A stretch of DNA of 64,000 nt, from positions 1-64,000 of the IMG/VR virus record IMGVR_UViG_3300034418_012856, one strand, 5' to 3'. The notes beneath the pieces were generated by a model, which was not told the origin of the DNA, made no database searches, and worked only from the letters and a program-made list of their open reading frames with translations. Positions within the stretch are counted from its first letter, which is position 1, and every line of letters begins with the position of its first letter. The stretch is from a virus. The position numbers and the translations under genes are program-made. Below are positions 40,975 through 49,506 of this stretch, one piece after another.

Positions 40975-41766
40975 GTGAGCGTAGTTAAAGGCTTTAGTGA
41001 TTTTGTTCTAAACGAAGACAAGGTAGGTTCCTTTTATAACGATGAGCTTAATCCCAAGTTTTGGGATAAGTACAAAACTAAAGACGGAAAGGAAGAATGG
41101 GTATTTGATAGAATAGTAAGGAAAAAACTTCTTAAGATTGCTGAAGACTTCTATGAAAAGTATGAGGATCTTCTGGGAGATCTCCCTATATCAGATATAC
41201 AGCTCACTGGATCCTTAGCTAATTTTAACTACACCGATAAATCGGACCTTGATGTACACGTCTTGGTAGATTTTAATAAGATAAAATCCAAAAGGGATAT
41301 TGTTAAAGCTGCAGTGGATGGAGTAAGGTTCGTTTGGAACCTCAGACATGATGTTATCATTAGAGGCCATGACGTAGAACTTTATCTTCAGGATGTTCAC
41401 GAACCACATACAGCTTCTGGTTTATATTCTCTTATGGATGATAAGTGGATACGTAAACCAAAGTTTGATCCACCAGAAGTTGACGAGCATGATGTTAGGA
41501 AGAAGTTCGATGGATTTGCTTCTGAAATCAACCAAATGGAATCTAAACTTGTTACATCCTCTGCTTTGCCTGACAATGCAAAAGAGATGTACAAGCGTCT
41601 CTTGAGGATCAAGGAGAAGATTCAAAAGATGAGAAAAGATGATCTTGCCAAGGATGGTGAGTTCTCTGTGGGTAACCTAGCCTTTAAAATGCTCAGGAAT
41701 GAGGGATATATAGGTAAAATAATAGATCTTATTTCTAAAGCTTACTCTAGGATCTATTCAGAATAA
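40975..41766 (+). CDS. Nucleotidyltransferase-fold protein with capsid-targeting-like leader
   Basis: 263 aa from a GTG supported by box spacing. Residues 1-16 (MSVVKGFSDFVLNEDK) resemble the T4 capsid-targeting sequence, with LNE as a possible protease site. The enzymatic core shows the Pol-beta/MNT signature ISDIQLTGSLANFNYTDKSD followed by LDVHVLVD (GS then DxD) and a third acidic residue in VELYLQD. It would transfer a nucleotide (or oligonucleotide) to an unknown target. A virion-packaged, injected enzyme is a plausible inference, by analogy with T4 Alt. Confidence 0.7.
   Translation: MSVVKGFSDFVLNEDKVGSFYNDELNPKFWDKYKTKDGKEEWVFDRIVRKKLLKIAEDFYEKYEDLLGDLPISDIQLTGSLANFNYTDKSDLDVHVLVDFNKIKSKRDIVKAAVDGVRFVWNLRHDVIIRGHDVELYLQDVHEPHTASGLYSLMDDKWIRKPKFDPPEVDEHDVRKKFDGFASEINQMESKLVTSSALPDNAKEMYKRLLRIKEKIQKMRKDDLAKDGEFSVGNLAFKMLRNEGYIGKIIDLISKAYSRIYSE
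41705..41715 (+). promoter_or_regulatory. Late-type box GATATATAGGT inside the nucleotidyltransferase gene
   Basis: 76 bases before the ATG of the next gene and in coding sequence. It could add late expression of the 903-aa protein. Confidence 0.4.
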
Positions 41767-41780
41767 TAAAAAGAAAGACA

Positions 41781-44492
41781 ATGTTATTAGTATTCAGAAA
41801 AGGGTTGGAATATGATGGTAGCATGAACGGCGAACCGTCGGACAAAGAAGCCAATATATTTCCACTAATGTCTTTGCCTCTAGATATGGAGGGAGAAGAA
41901 ACGGATTTAAATGATTTCCAGTGGTGGGCATATTCCGATAAATGGAAAGAGTGGCTAGAAGATAATCCTAGAGAATGGCAAGCAGAATCCAAAACGTCAG
42001 ACTTTGATAAAGCTGAAGCTGTTCTTGAAAACATGGTTACCTCTAAGGGTGCTATTTCTGAATATGTCTCAAGTCAAGCTAAAAATATTTGGAACAACGG
42101 TAAAGTATCTTCTTTCAGCGATTATGTAAAGCTTTTGGAAGCTGAAGATGAATCCGGATCTTCCGAATCATTCAAGAAATTTGTAAAGTTAGGGTTTGCT
42201 CTTGAAAAACTTGCTAAAGACGGCAAATTGAAAGACAAACTAAAAATAGAAGATCTTGAGGAAGACAAGGAATATTCCATTGTTATAGATCCTATGAACG
42301 AGGCTGGCGAACCCATACAGGAAGCCAGGCAAGCTATTAGAATTAAAAAGCTGGACGAATCAGCAGGTTTTATCCTTGCTAATTTCGATTATAGTATTCC
42401 GGTAGGTAAAGTTAAGGATACTGAAAACTTTCTTGATAAGGTTTCTGATTTTGCAAAAGATGTTGCTATAGCAGGTGCAGGATTTGCAGGCCTTTATGCT
42501 GTTGCTTACGTCGGCGGCGGTCTGTTATCATCTTGGGTTCTAATGAAGTCAGCTCGTGGAATTTATAGAACCTTCTCAAGGGGTAGAAGAATATATGGTG
42601 CAGTTCAAGCAGCAAGAGGTTCTAGTAGTGCTATTAGAGGTGGATTTGCAACTGTAAAAAACTTTGCAACTAGAGCCTTTGGTAGAAGAGCAGCTCAAGG
42701 AGCTTTAACTAATGCCGCAAGAATAACTTTACCCTCTGGTGCTTTTGTCGAGGGTGGACTTGCTTACTCAACAAGAGCTACTGGTAATGTTCTTCTAAAA
42801 GGAGCAGCAGAGCAATCGGTTAAAGCTGCAGCATCAAGAGCAGTTGCACAAGGTGGTGCCCGTGCAGCAACCGCTATCGGGGCAAGAGCAGCAGCCGGTG
42901 CAGGAGCAGGTGCTCTTGCTGCAGAAGCATCTAATCCTGTAGGATGGATAATGTTAGCAGTTCAAGCTGTAGGTTCTGGAATAAATCAGATTTGGAATTG
43001 GTACAGCGATAAGCAGGCACCTAGATATAGTGAGGTTGAAGATTTTGCTTATGGTACATTTAAGCCTAAAAATATTCCTATCGGAAAATCAATCACTGTT
43101 TGTTGGACAAGCGATGGAGGAGCAGGCTGGGGTGAATACATCTTGGATATAATAACAATGAGCAAGGATGACACAAGGACTACTATGGAGATAGTTAAGA
43201 TTGGTGAACTTGAAGGTAGATCTATTTTCATGGTTTTGCAGATCAATTCGGAAATGTTCCAGAAAGCTTTGCAAGATAACGATCTAATGCTTATGTCATT
43301 TAGCAATAGTGATGTATTTGAAAGGGGATATCTAGATAATGATGATTTGGAGTTCCAAACAATCCTTATACCAGATATTACTGAGCTTACAATCGCTACT
43401 TCATTTGTTGGTTACTCAACCTGGGACGAAATGGAGGAGGCTTATAATAAAGCCCCAGACAATCCAGTATATGTTCCAAAGGATGCTAAGAAAACTTACG
43501 AATTCCATTATGTGGATTCTGAGGGCAGGGATGTAAACGTAACCGGTACACTAGTTAGTGAAAGTGAACTTGAAGGAAGTGTATTGAAAGAGCTTATACC
43601 TGGTGAAGCGGATGTTGTTGAAGAATCTTTTGACGGTGCAAGAGAATTTGAGGATCTCTTAAACGAAAGTAAAGTGGTTTCATTCTCTGATTTTTCTATG
43701 AGAACCTCTAATTTAATAAAAGAGGAAGAAAACGAAGATCCTGCACAAGCAGAAGAAAAACCAGCAGAACAGACAGAAGAAACCCCAACTGAAGATGAAA
43801 ACAAGGAACTTGAAGGATATGAGGCTGAACTTGATGATGTAATCAATTCTGGAGTTGGCTTAAAGAAAACAACATATTCTAGAATTCCAATTGTTTCTTA
43901 TGCGGTAAATACAATCAGTTTTGTAGATCCTAATATCAATGAATCCCCTGGGGAATTTTCATACTTCTTAGTTGGTGATCAAAGTGTAGATCCCAAACCA
44001 AACCAACCTATTTTGGTAGAGTCTGCTTCTGATGATCTAATCGGAGAACCAAGATTCGGTTTGAAAAAATACGTACCACCCACTGAGGAAGATGATGAAG
44101 GTACTATTGTAGAACCAGACGAGGAAGTAATTGATATAGAAGATGTTGATAAAAAGAGAACTAAAATTTCTACAGATCGTGCTGATGTGCAGATAAAAAG
44201 TGGTTCTAGATCACTCTCTATTAAAGATCGTGATATAGAAGGTGGAATAAGTATCCTTGCCGAGTTTGGGACTGATGACCTTAAGAGAAAGCTTAATATC
44301 GAAGACTGGGAAGAAATTTCTAGCGTCAAGGTTAGAGAAAATAGTGATGGTGAGCCAATCAAAGTAGTACTTAAGAATAGGTTTGCAAAAATGGGTGATA
44401 GAAGAAGGGTTCTTAGAAAAGGAGAACAAGGATTCAACACTGCACTGAAATTTGCTAACTCAGTTGAGGATGGTATATCTTTCTCTGGATAA
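41781..44492 (+). CDS. Large virion protein with Gly/Ala-rich hydrophobic segment
   Basis: 903 aa. The N-terminal 120 residues include WWAYSDKWKEWLEDNP and a leader-like VSSFSDYVKLLEAEDES. Residues about 225-400 are Gly/Ala-rich with long amphipathic or membrane-capable stretches (IAGAGFAGLYAVAYVGGGLL, ATAIGARAAAGAGAGALAAE). The C-terminal half is acidic and beta/alpha mixed, with another SFSDFSMRT segment. The composition is like ejected head proteins that insert into membranes. It sits directly before the prohead protease. No family recognised. Confidence 0.6.
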   Translation: MLLVFRKGLEYDGSMNGEPSDKEANIFPLMSLPLDMEGEETDLNDFQWWAYSDKWKEWLEDNPREWQAESKTSDFDKAEAVLENMVTSKGAISEYVSSQAKNIWNNGKVSSFSDYVKLLEAEDESGSSESFKKFVKLGFALEKLAKDGKLKDKLKIEDLEEDKEYSIVIDPMNEAGEPIQEARQAIRIKKLDESAGFILANFDYSIPVGKVKDTENFLDKVSDFAKDVAIAGAGFAGLYAVAYVGGGLLSSWVLMKSARGIYRTFSRGRRIYGAVQAARGSSSAIRGGFATVKNFATRAFGRRAAQGALTNAARITLPSGAFVEGGLAYSTRATGNVLLKGAAEQSVKAAASRAVAQGGARAATAIGARAAAGAGAGALAAEASNPVGWIMLAVQAVGSGINQIWNWYSDKQAPRYSEVEDFAYGTFKPKNIPIGKSITVCWTSDGGAGWGEYILDIITMSKDDTRTTMEIVKIGELEGRSIFMVLQINSEMFQKALQDNDLMLMSFSNSDVFERGYLDNDDLEFQTILIPDITELTIATSFVGYSTWDEMEEAYNKAPDNPVYVPKDAKKTYEFHYVDSEGRDVNVTGTLVSESELEGSVLKELIPGEADVVEESFDGAREFEDLLNESKVVSFSDFSMRTSNLIKEEENEDPAQAEEKPAEQTEETPTEDENKELEGYEAELDDVINSGVGLKKTTYSRIPIVSYAVNTISFVDPNINESPGEFSYFLVGDQSVDPKPNQPILVESASDDLIGEPRFGLKKYVPPTEEDDEGTIVEPDEEVIDIEDVDKKRTKISTDRADVQIKSGSRSLSIKDRDIEGGISILAEFGTDDLKRKLNIEDWEEISSVKVRENSDGEPIKVVLKNRFAKMGDRRRVLRKGEQGFNTALKFANSVEDGISFSG

Positions 44493-44523
44493 AAAAACGT
44501 CAATTTTTCTGAGAAAGAAAATC

Positions 44524-44534
44524 GATATATAAAG
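44524..44534 (+). promoter_or_regulatory. Late-type promoter box GATATATAAAG for head genes
   Basis: 34 bases before the ATG of the protease-scaffold gene. The same 11 bases recur inside that gene at 45184. It drives protease, scaffold and major capsid protein. Confidence 0.7.
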
Positions 44535-44557
44535 TTAAATAATAGTAAAGTCAAGAA

Positions 44558-46564
44558 ATGAACGAGTCTTTATTGAATGAAAACCTCCTTTTTATTCTTG
44601 AAAAACAAGATAATAATCTTGATGTTTCAAAGGATGGTGCTGAAAATGGCTATGTACTGAAAGGTATAGCAGCTCAATTTGGCAAGGAGAACAATAACAA
44701 TAGAATATACGAGGAAGGTGAATACCTGCCTCACCTTGAATATCTAAAGGATAAGATAGGACAGAAGAGATTGGTTGGTGAATTAGATCACCCCGAAAAA
44801 TTCGATGTCTCTCTTAAAAACATTTCTCACGTTGTTGAGGATCTAGTTTATGATAAAGACGGAAGAGTATTAAACATTAAAGTTCGTTTGCTTGACACTC
44901 CAGCAGGACAAATTGCTAAAAAGCTTGTTGATGCTGGTATACCTCTTTCTATTTCATCTAGAGCAGCTGGAAATGTTGGTCCGGATAAGAAAGTCCAGAT
45001 CAAAAAAATCTTTACATATGATCTAGTAGCTGATCCTGGTTTTCAGGACGCACAGCTCGAGAGGGTTTACGAAAGCGCTGGTTTTGATGCTTTTGAATTT
45101 GAAGAAAGATCAAAAAAGTCTGTAGTAAACAACTTAGAGTGTGTAAACGAATCGCTAGGGCTAGAAAATGAATCTAGTGTAAAGATATATAAAGTTGAAA
45201 ATAGCGAAGAATTCGAAAAAATCCTTAATCAAGACAAAAATAAATCCAACATTATGGAGGCCAACAAAGAATATGTTACTGCTGACGAGCTTAACAAGTA
45301 TTCTATCTTTTTGAAAAATAAGATGGATGAGCTGGAAACGCAGATTTCTGAAATGAAACAACAAGAAGCTCAGGTATCTGAGAGTGAAACTGACAGTGTA
45401 GACTGTAAAGCTCTGGAAGAAAGAGTTGCTAAACTTGAAAAGTATTCAGAATATCTTGCTGAAAACCTAGAGAGTGCTATTAAGTACGGTGAGTACCTAG
45501 CAGAAAATCTAGATAGCAGCATTACTTATTCGAAGTATTTAGCTGAAAACCTAGATAAGACTATTTCTTATTCTAAGTATTTGGCTGAAAATGTTGATAA
45601 GGGTATTTCATATTCAGAGTACGTGGCTGAAAATGTTGATAAGGCAATCGATTATTCTAAGTATCTTGCTGAAAAGCTAGATGATGGAATTCAATACACA
45701 GAGTATGTTGCTGAGAATCTTGATAAGAACATCGCTTATTCAGAATATCTAGCAGAGAATGTTGATAAGAACATTGCTTACTCTGAATATTTGGCTGAGA
45801 ATCTTGATAAAGGAATTTCTTATTCTGAATACCTTGCAGAAAACCTTGATAAAGGTATTGCTTATTCTGAGTACATCGCAGAAAAGCTTGATCAAGGTAT
45901 CAACTATACAGAGTACCTTGCAGAAAACCTAAACAAAGGAATTGCTTACTCTGACTATTTGGCTGAAAAGCTAAATGGAAACATAGCTCAAACTGAAGCT
46001 ATTCACGAAAGTGCTAAAACTCAAGTTTCTCCTTCTCTAAATGAGAACGCAAGAGAAACTGCTGAAAGCGCTTCACAAACTGAATTGGTCGAATCAGGAT
46101 TTGCTGGAGATTACGAAAATCTCGGAAGCAAGATTGATTCTCTAATTGAATCGGTCAAGACACAAAAGACTGAGGAAAACATAAACGAGGCTAATACGAA
46201 AGTACAGCCAACTGCTCAAACACAAAAAGCAGATGAGGCAATCAACGAAGCCGAAGAAACTGTGGTAGAATCATCAGGTCACAAATTTATTGATGAAATG
46301 CCAGAAGATTATGCTCCGATTTGGGAGTCACTAAATGAAAGTCAAAAGCAATCAATCATTGCACAATCAGCTTTCTATAATTTAGAGACAAACTATCAGA
46401 TCAAGAATTTCTGGTCAACTCGTCAGCTTGGTGCTAAGCCAGTAGGTTTACAGAAACTTCAAGAAAGCCAAGAAACACCAGAGCCTAAGACGGCTTCAAA
46501 CCCCCAGGGGTACTCAAATGATTACCTTAATTGGGTCGCTAAGTCGCTCGAAGGTAAGTTTTAA
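44558..46564 (+). CDS. gp21: Prohead protease (gp21-like) fused to a repeat scaffold
   Basis: 668 aa; T4 gp21 is 212 aa. Residues 1-190 are the protease: KGIAAQFGKENNNNRIYEE, GELDHPEKFDVSLKNISHV (catalytic His78) and GIPLSISSRAAGNVG (Ser133 or Ser134). From about residue 233 the protein is acidic and helical with 13 tandem 14-residue units YSEYLAENLDKGI(x). The C-terminus (FIDEMPEDYAPIWESLNES, IKNFWSTRQL) may contact capsid subunits. In T4 the scaffold gp22 is a separate gene. An in-gene late-type box at 45184 and ATG at 45254 could make the scaffold alone. Confidence 0.85.
   Translation: MNESLLNENLLFILEKQDNNLDVSKDGAENGYVLKGIAAQFGKENNNNRIYEEGEYLPHLEYLKDKIGQKRLVGELDHPEKFDVSLKNISHVVEDLVYDKDGRVLNIKVRLLDTPAGQIAKKLVDAGIPLSISSRAAGNVGPDKKVQIKKIFTYDLVADPGFQDAQLERVYESAGFDAFEFEERSKKSVVNNLECVNESLGLENESSVKIYKVENSEEFEKILNQDKNKSNIMEANKEYVTADELNKYSIFLKNKMDELETQISEMKQQEAQVSESETDSVDCKALEERVAKLEKYSEYLAENLESAIKYGEYLAENLDSSITYSKYLAENLDKTISYSKYLAENVDKGISYSEYVAENVDKAIDYSKYLAEKLDDGIQYTEYVAENLDKNIAYSEYLAENVDKNIAYSEYLAENLDKGISYSEYLAENLDKGIAYSEYIAEKLDQGINYTEYLAENLNKGIAYSDYLAEKLNGNIAQTEAIHESAKTQVSPSLNENARETAESASQTELVESGFAGDYENLGSKIDSLIESVKTQKTEENINEANTKVQPTAQTQKADEAINEAEETVVESSGHKFIDEMPEDYAPIWESLNESQKQSIIAQSAFYNLETNYQIKNFWSTRQLGAKPVGLQKLQESQETPEPKTASNPQGYSNDYLNWVAKSLEGKF
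45184..45194 (+). promoter_or_regulatory. Internal late-type box GATATATAAAG before the scaffold half
   Basis: Identical to the box before the gene itself (44524). An in-frame ATG (45254-45256, MEANKEYVTADEL) follows 70 bases later and marks the end of the protease part, so a separate 436-residue scaffold could be made. Confidence 0.5.
45440..45985 (+). repeat. 13 tandem 42-bp (14-residue) coding repeats
   Basis: Thirteen in-register units of 14 residues, consensus YSEYLAENLDKGI plus one residue, without insertions. The DNA copies differ at many synonymous positions, so they are old and selected at protein level. Fourteen residues equals two heptads, which suits a continuous coiled coil or helical rod. 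Confidence 0.95.
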
Positions 46565-46587
46565 AATCTAAAAAATATCTAAAAAAG

Positions 46588-48309
46588 ATGAAACTAATCA
46601 ACGAAGCAGAAATCTTCGAAACCTGGTCTCCTATCATCGAGCAGAAGGCTGGAATTCAAGATGCTGAGAAAAAGGGATGGTTGAGCAAGTACTGCCACTA
46701 CCATTCATTAAACGAGTCTGCTGGAGCTTACCAGTCTCTAGCAACTGTAAACGGTATGGGTGCCGTACAACCACCCGCATACCCAGGTGGGTATAACTCA
46801 ACTGGTGCAGCAGTAGGTACGCAAGCTAACTCAGCTTTCTATAACTCTGCTAACCAAGGTTCAGGAGATAAGTTTCCTTCACTTCTTCCTTTGGCAATTC
46901 AGGTTGCTGCGAAGACTGTTGGATTCGATATCGTTCCTGTAATTCCTATGTCAGGTCCTACTGGCGTACTTTCTTACCTAGATTACGTATACTCAGGTGG
47001 TAAAATCAGCCCTAACGCTGCTGGTTCTACTGCTGCAGATGCTCTTGCAACTGCTCCATCGATGATCAAAGTACAGATCACTTCTTACACCGCAGGATAT
47101 CCTGATAGTTTTGCAGTAGGTACTACTTACTACATCACTAAGGCTACTTCAGCTGGTGCTTACATCACCACTGAATTCGTTGGTCTATCAAGAATTGATG
47201 GTTACCCAATCTTCAGAATCACAGGCCTAACCGCAGGTGAAACTGTCTCTGACGTTCTTGATGGTGGTGCAGCTAAAGTTGGTACTACAGTAAACGGTAC
47301 TGAAGCTGGTACTACAACTGCAAGAGCAGAATTGGTTAAAGCTCTTGAGGATCACATCCAAGGATTCTCTGGTGCTGGTTTCAACAACGACCAAGACTGG
47401 CAAGGACCATTCGTAGATGGTACTAAGACTTACAACCCAATGCTAAGAGGTGTTGGTGAGAGCACTTACTACCAATCAATGGGTCTTTCAACGTTCACTA
47501 AGTTCGTTGAAGCTGATACTTTCCAAGTAGCTGCTTCAGTAACTACTGAGCAAATCCAAGACTTGAACAAGCAGTTTGGTATCGACGTTATCTCAATGAT
47601 CGAAAATGCATTGGTTAATGAAGTATCACAAGCTATTAACAAGCACATCCTTTCTAGAGCATTCGCACTTGGTTGGTCTAACCACAGCGAGTTCTTAACT
47701 ACAGAAGGTCAGAACTTGAACCTAAACCTCGTTATCGGTGGTACTGCAGGTTCTTACACTATTCCTTCTTACGTAGGTAAGTCTGACTCGGGTATCGCTA
47801 TTGCTTCTGTTGCAGGCCCTGCATCAGGAACTTACGAGAACTTGTCAACTCTACAGAGAAGACTATTCTCTAGAATCTTAGCTTCTGCTAACGTAGTAGC
47901 TAACAGAGGAAGAAGAGGTCCTGCTAACTTCATCGTTACTAACGCTAACGTTGCAAGTGCATTGCAAGACATCTCTCAGTTCACTTTTGCTCCTTTCTCT
48001 AACACTCTTACTCAAAACAACGGAACACTTTACCCAGTAGGTTCGCTTGCAGGTATGACCGTTTATGTTGATCAGAACATGAAGTTCGGTGATAACAGAG
48101 TACTAGTTGGAAGAAAAGGTGGTGACGACGAACCAGGACTTAAGTTCATGCCTTACATGATGGCTGAGTCTATCCAAACAATCTCTGAAGGTACAATGTC
48201 ACCTAAGATTGCGGTTAAATCTCGTTACGCTCTAGTAGAAGCTGGTTTCCACCCAGAAACTATGTACTTCTGTTTCCACGTGAACGTTCCTGCTGGAGGT
48301 CTATCCTAA
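46588..48309 (+). CDS. gp23: Major capsid protein (gp23-like)
   Basis: 573 aa (T4 gp23: 521). The N-terminus MKLINEAEIFETWSPIIE has an INE|A-like site near the start. HK97-fold landmarks include FPSLLPLAIQVAAKTVGFDI, VPVIPMSGPTGVLSYLDYVY, ANRGRRGPANFIVTNANVAS and GTMSPKIAVKSRYALVEAGF. Codon use shifts to C-ending codons compared with neighbours, as expected for the most abundant protein. It is followed by the strongest terminator in the window. Confidence 0.95.
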   Translation: MKLINEAEIFETWSPIIEQKAGIQDAEKKGWLSKYCHYHSLNESAGAYQSLATVNGMGAVQPPAYPGGYNSTGAAVGTQANSAFYNSANQGSGDKFPSLLPLAIQVAAKTVGFDIVPVIPMSGPTGVLSYLDYVYSGGKISPNAAGSTAADALATAPSMIKVQITSYTAGYPDSFAVGTTYYITKATSAGAYITTEFVGLSRIDGYPIFRITGLTAGETVSDVLDGGAAKVGTTVNGTEAGTTTARAELVKALEDHIQGFSGAGFNNDQDWQGPFVDGTKTYNPMLRGVGESTYYQSMGLSTFTKFVEADTFQVAASVTTEQIQDLNKQFGIDVISMIENALVNEVSQAINKHILSRAFALGWSNHSEFLTTEGQNLNLNLVIGGTAGSYTIPSYVGKSDSGIAIASVAGPASGTYENLSTLQRRLFSRILASANVVANRGRRGPANFIVTNANVASALQDISQFTFAPFSNTLTQNNGTLYPVGSLAGMTVYVDQNMKFGDNRVLVGRKGGDDEPGLKFMPYMMAESIQTISEGTMSPKIAVKSRYALVEAGFHPETMYFCFHVNVPAGGLS

Positions 48310-48334
48310 TCAGTAGTTAGTACACACTAATACT

Positions 48335-48364
48335 AAACCCCAGGTTTTTGCCTGGGGTTTTTTT
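48335..48364 (+). terminator. Strong rho-independent terminator after the major capsid gene
   Basis: AAACCCCAGG (48335-48344), loop TTTTTG, CCTGGGGTTT (48351-48360) and a T-run to 48364: a perfect 10-bp GC-rich stem. A late-type box follows 11 bases later. Confidence 0.95.
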
Positions 48365-48374
48365 ATTGCCAGGG

Positions 48375-48385
48375 GATATATAGTA
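48375..48385 (+). promoter_or_regulatory. Late-type promoter box GATATATAGTA
   Basis: 30 bases before the ATG at 48405 and directly after a terminator, so it is the promoter for the four genes that follow, up to the terminator at 53044. Confidence 0.75.
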
Positions 48386-48404
48386 TAAATGTGGTCGTTG
48401 CATA

Positions 48405-49505
48405 ATGAGTAGAATTAAATCACATAAGCAATTTTTAATAGAGAGAGATCTTTCACAAGAGGTTGATCAGGTTATTCTTGCTGAGATGTTCTTAGAATAT
48501 TACAATATTAATGAGGGTAAGGCTTTGGATACCCTCAAAAATAGTGTATCTAAAGCTCTATTAGGACCTTTCTCAAGATTGTCTGTTATTGATACAATTA
48601 GGAAGGGAAATTTAGATATTCAAAAAGAAATCATAACTAAGCAATATGATGTTGAGGATGAAGTTCTTGATCTAGAAGGTAAAATAGATGACCTAAGGAG
48701 CAAAGGAGCTTCAAGAAATGATATTGCTAGAATACGTACCCAAATCGAGAGGAAGAACAAGGAATTCCGATCTTTCGTTAAGATGAAAAGGGAACAGATG
48801 AATAAAGGAATGAAACTCCTGGAAAAAACCGTTGGTAAAAATCCTAGAAGAAAGGAATATTACGAGGCAGGTTTTATCGATGATAAGTATGACCTTGCTA
48901 AATTTGAATATGAGTTAGCTCAAAAGAAATCCAGTGACCAAGATAGTATTAAAAAGCTTAAATCCGATTTAGATTCAGCTTCAAAGAAAGCCGAATCTTT
49001 TGTCTCTAAAACAAAGGATTCCTCCAAGAGGGAAGCAACTATAAAGGATTCTGATCTTGGAGATCTTGCAAAGATTAGAAAAAATGTTGGATCTAAGGAC
49101 CTTAATGTCGTTGTTTCCTTGAGAGAGAAATCAAGGGAAAAGATAAAGGATTTAAAATCTAGCATGCAAAAGGTACTTTCGGATCTTAAGTCTTTTATGT
49201 CGAAGTCTCCTTCCTACGATGAGGTTCAGAAGTCTGGAAAAATATCTAAGGGAATTAAAGATCTAGAGGAAAGTGCTAACGAGCTAGACTCTTTGGAAAA
49301 TTTAGCATCTATTTATAGCAATGTAATTAGTAATAAGGGAAAGGATCTTTCCAATGAATCTTCTTTGACCTCCCTTTTTTCTAAAATTAATAATGCAATT
49401 AATGACGGAAACGATGCAGGGTCTGGAATAACCAAGGAGGTAATTGATCTTAAATCTGATATAACCCTTAAAAAGGTTGGTAATCTAATAAAAAAATTAG
49501 CCTAA
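48405..49505 (+). CDS. Coiled-coil candidate internal head protein 1
   Basis: 366 aa, Lys-rich, long helices and coiled coil (KIDDLRSKGASRNDIARIRT). N-terminus MSRIKSHKQFLIERDLSQE is like the T4 capsid-targeting sequence with an LIE site. First gene of a late four-gene operon after the major capsid gene. The high Lys content would suit DNA association. No enzyme motif seen. Confidence 0.65.
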   Translation: MSRIKSHKQFLIERDLSQEVDQVILAEMFLEYYNINEGKALDTLKNSVSKALLGPFSRLSVIDTIRKGNLDIQKEIITKQYDVEDEVLDLEGKIDDLRSKGASRNDIARIRTQIERKNKEFRSFVKMKREQMNKGMKLLEKTVGKNPRRKEYYEAGFIDDKYDLAKFEYELAQKKSSDQDSIKKLKSDLDSASKKAESFVSKTKDSSKREATIKDSDLGDLAKIRKNVGSKDLNVVVSLREKSREKIKDLKSSMQKVLSDLKSFMSKSPSYDEVQKSGKISKGIKDLEESANELDSLENLASIYSNVISNKGKDLSNESSLTSLFSKINNAINDGNDAGSGITKEVIDLKSDITLKKVGNLIKKLA

Positions 49506-49506
49506 C

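Noticed and set aside
43979-44554. 191-residue open frame on the minus strand
   Set aside because: It is Ser/Leu/Phe-rich and antisense to the acidic end of the 903-residue gene, as expected from reverse-reading Glu/Asp/Lys codons. No promoter or conserved motif.
45440-45985. CRISPR-like array
   Set aside because: The 42-bp units are contiguous coding repeats without spacers and vary at synonymous sites.
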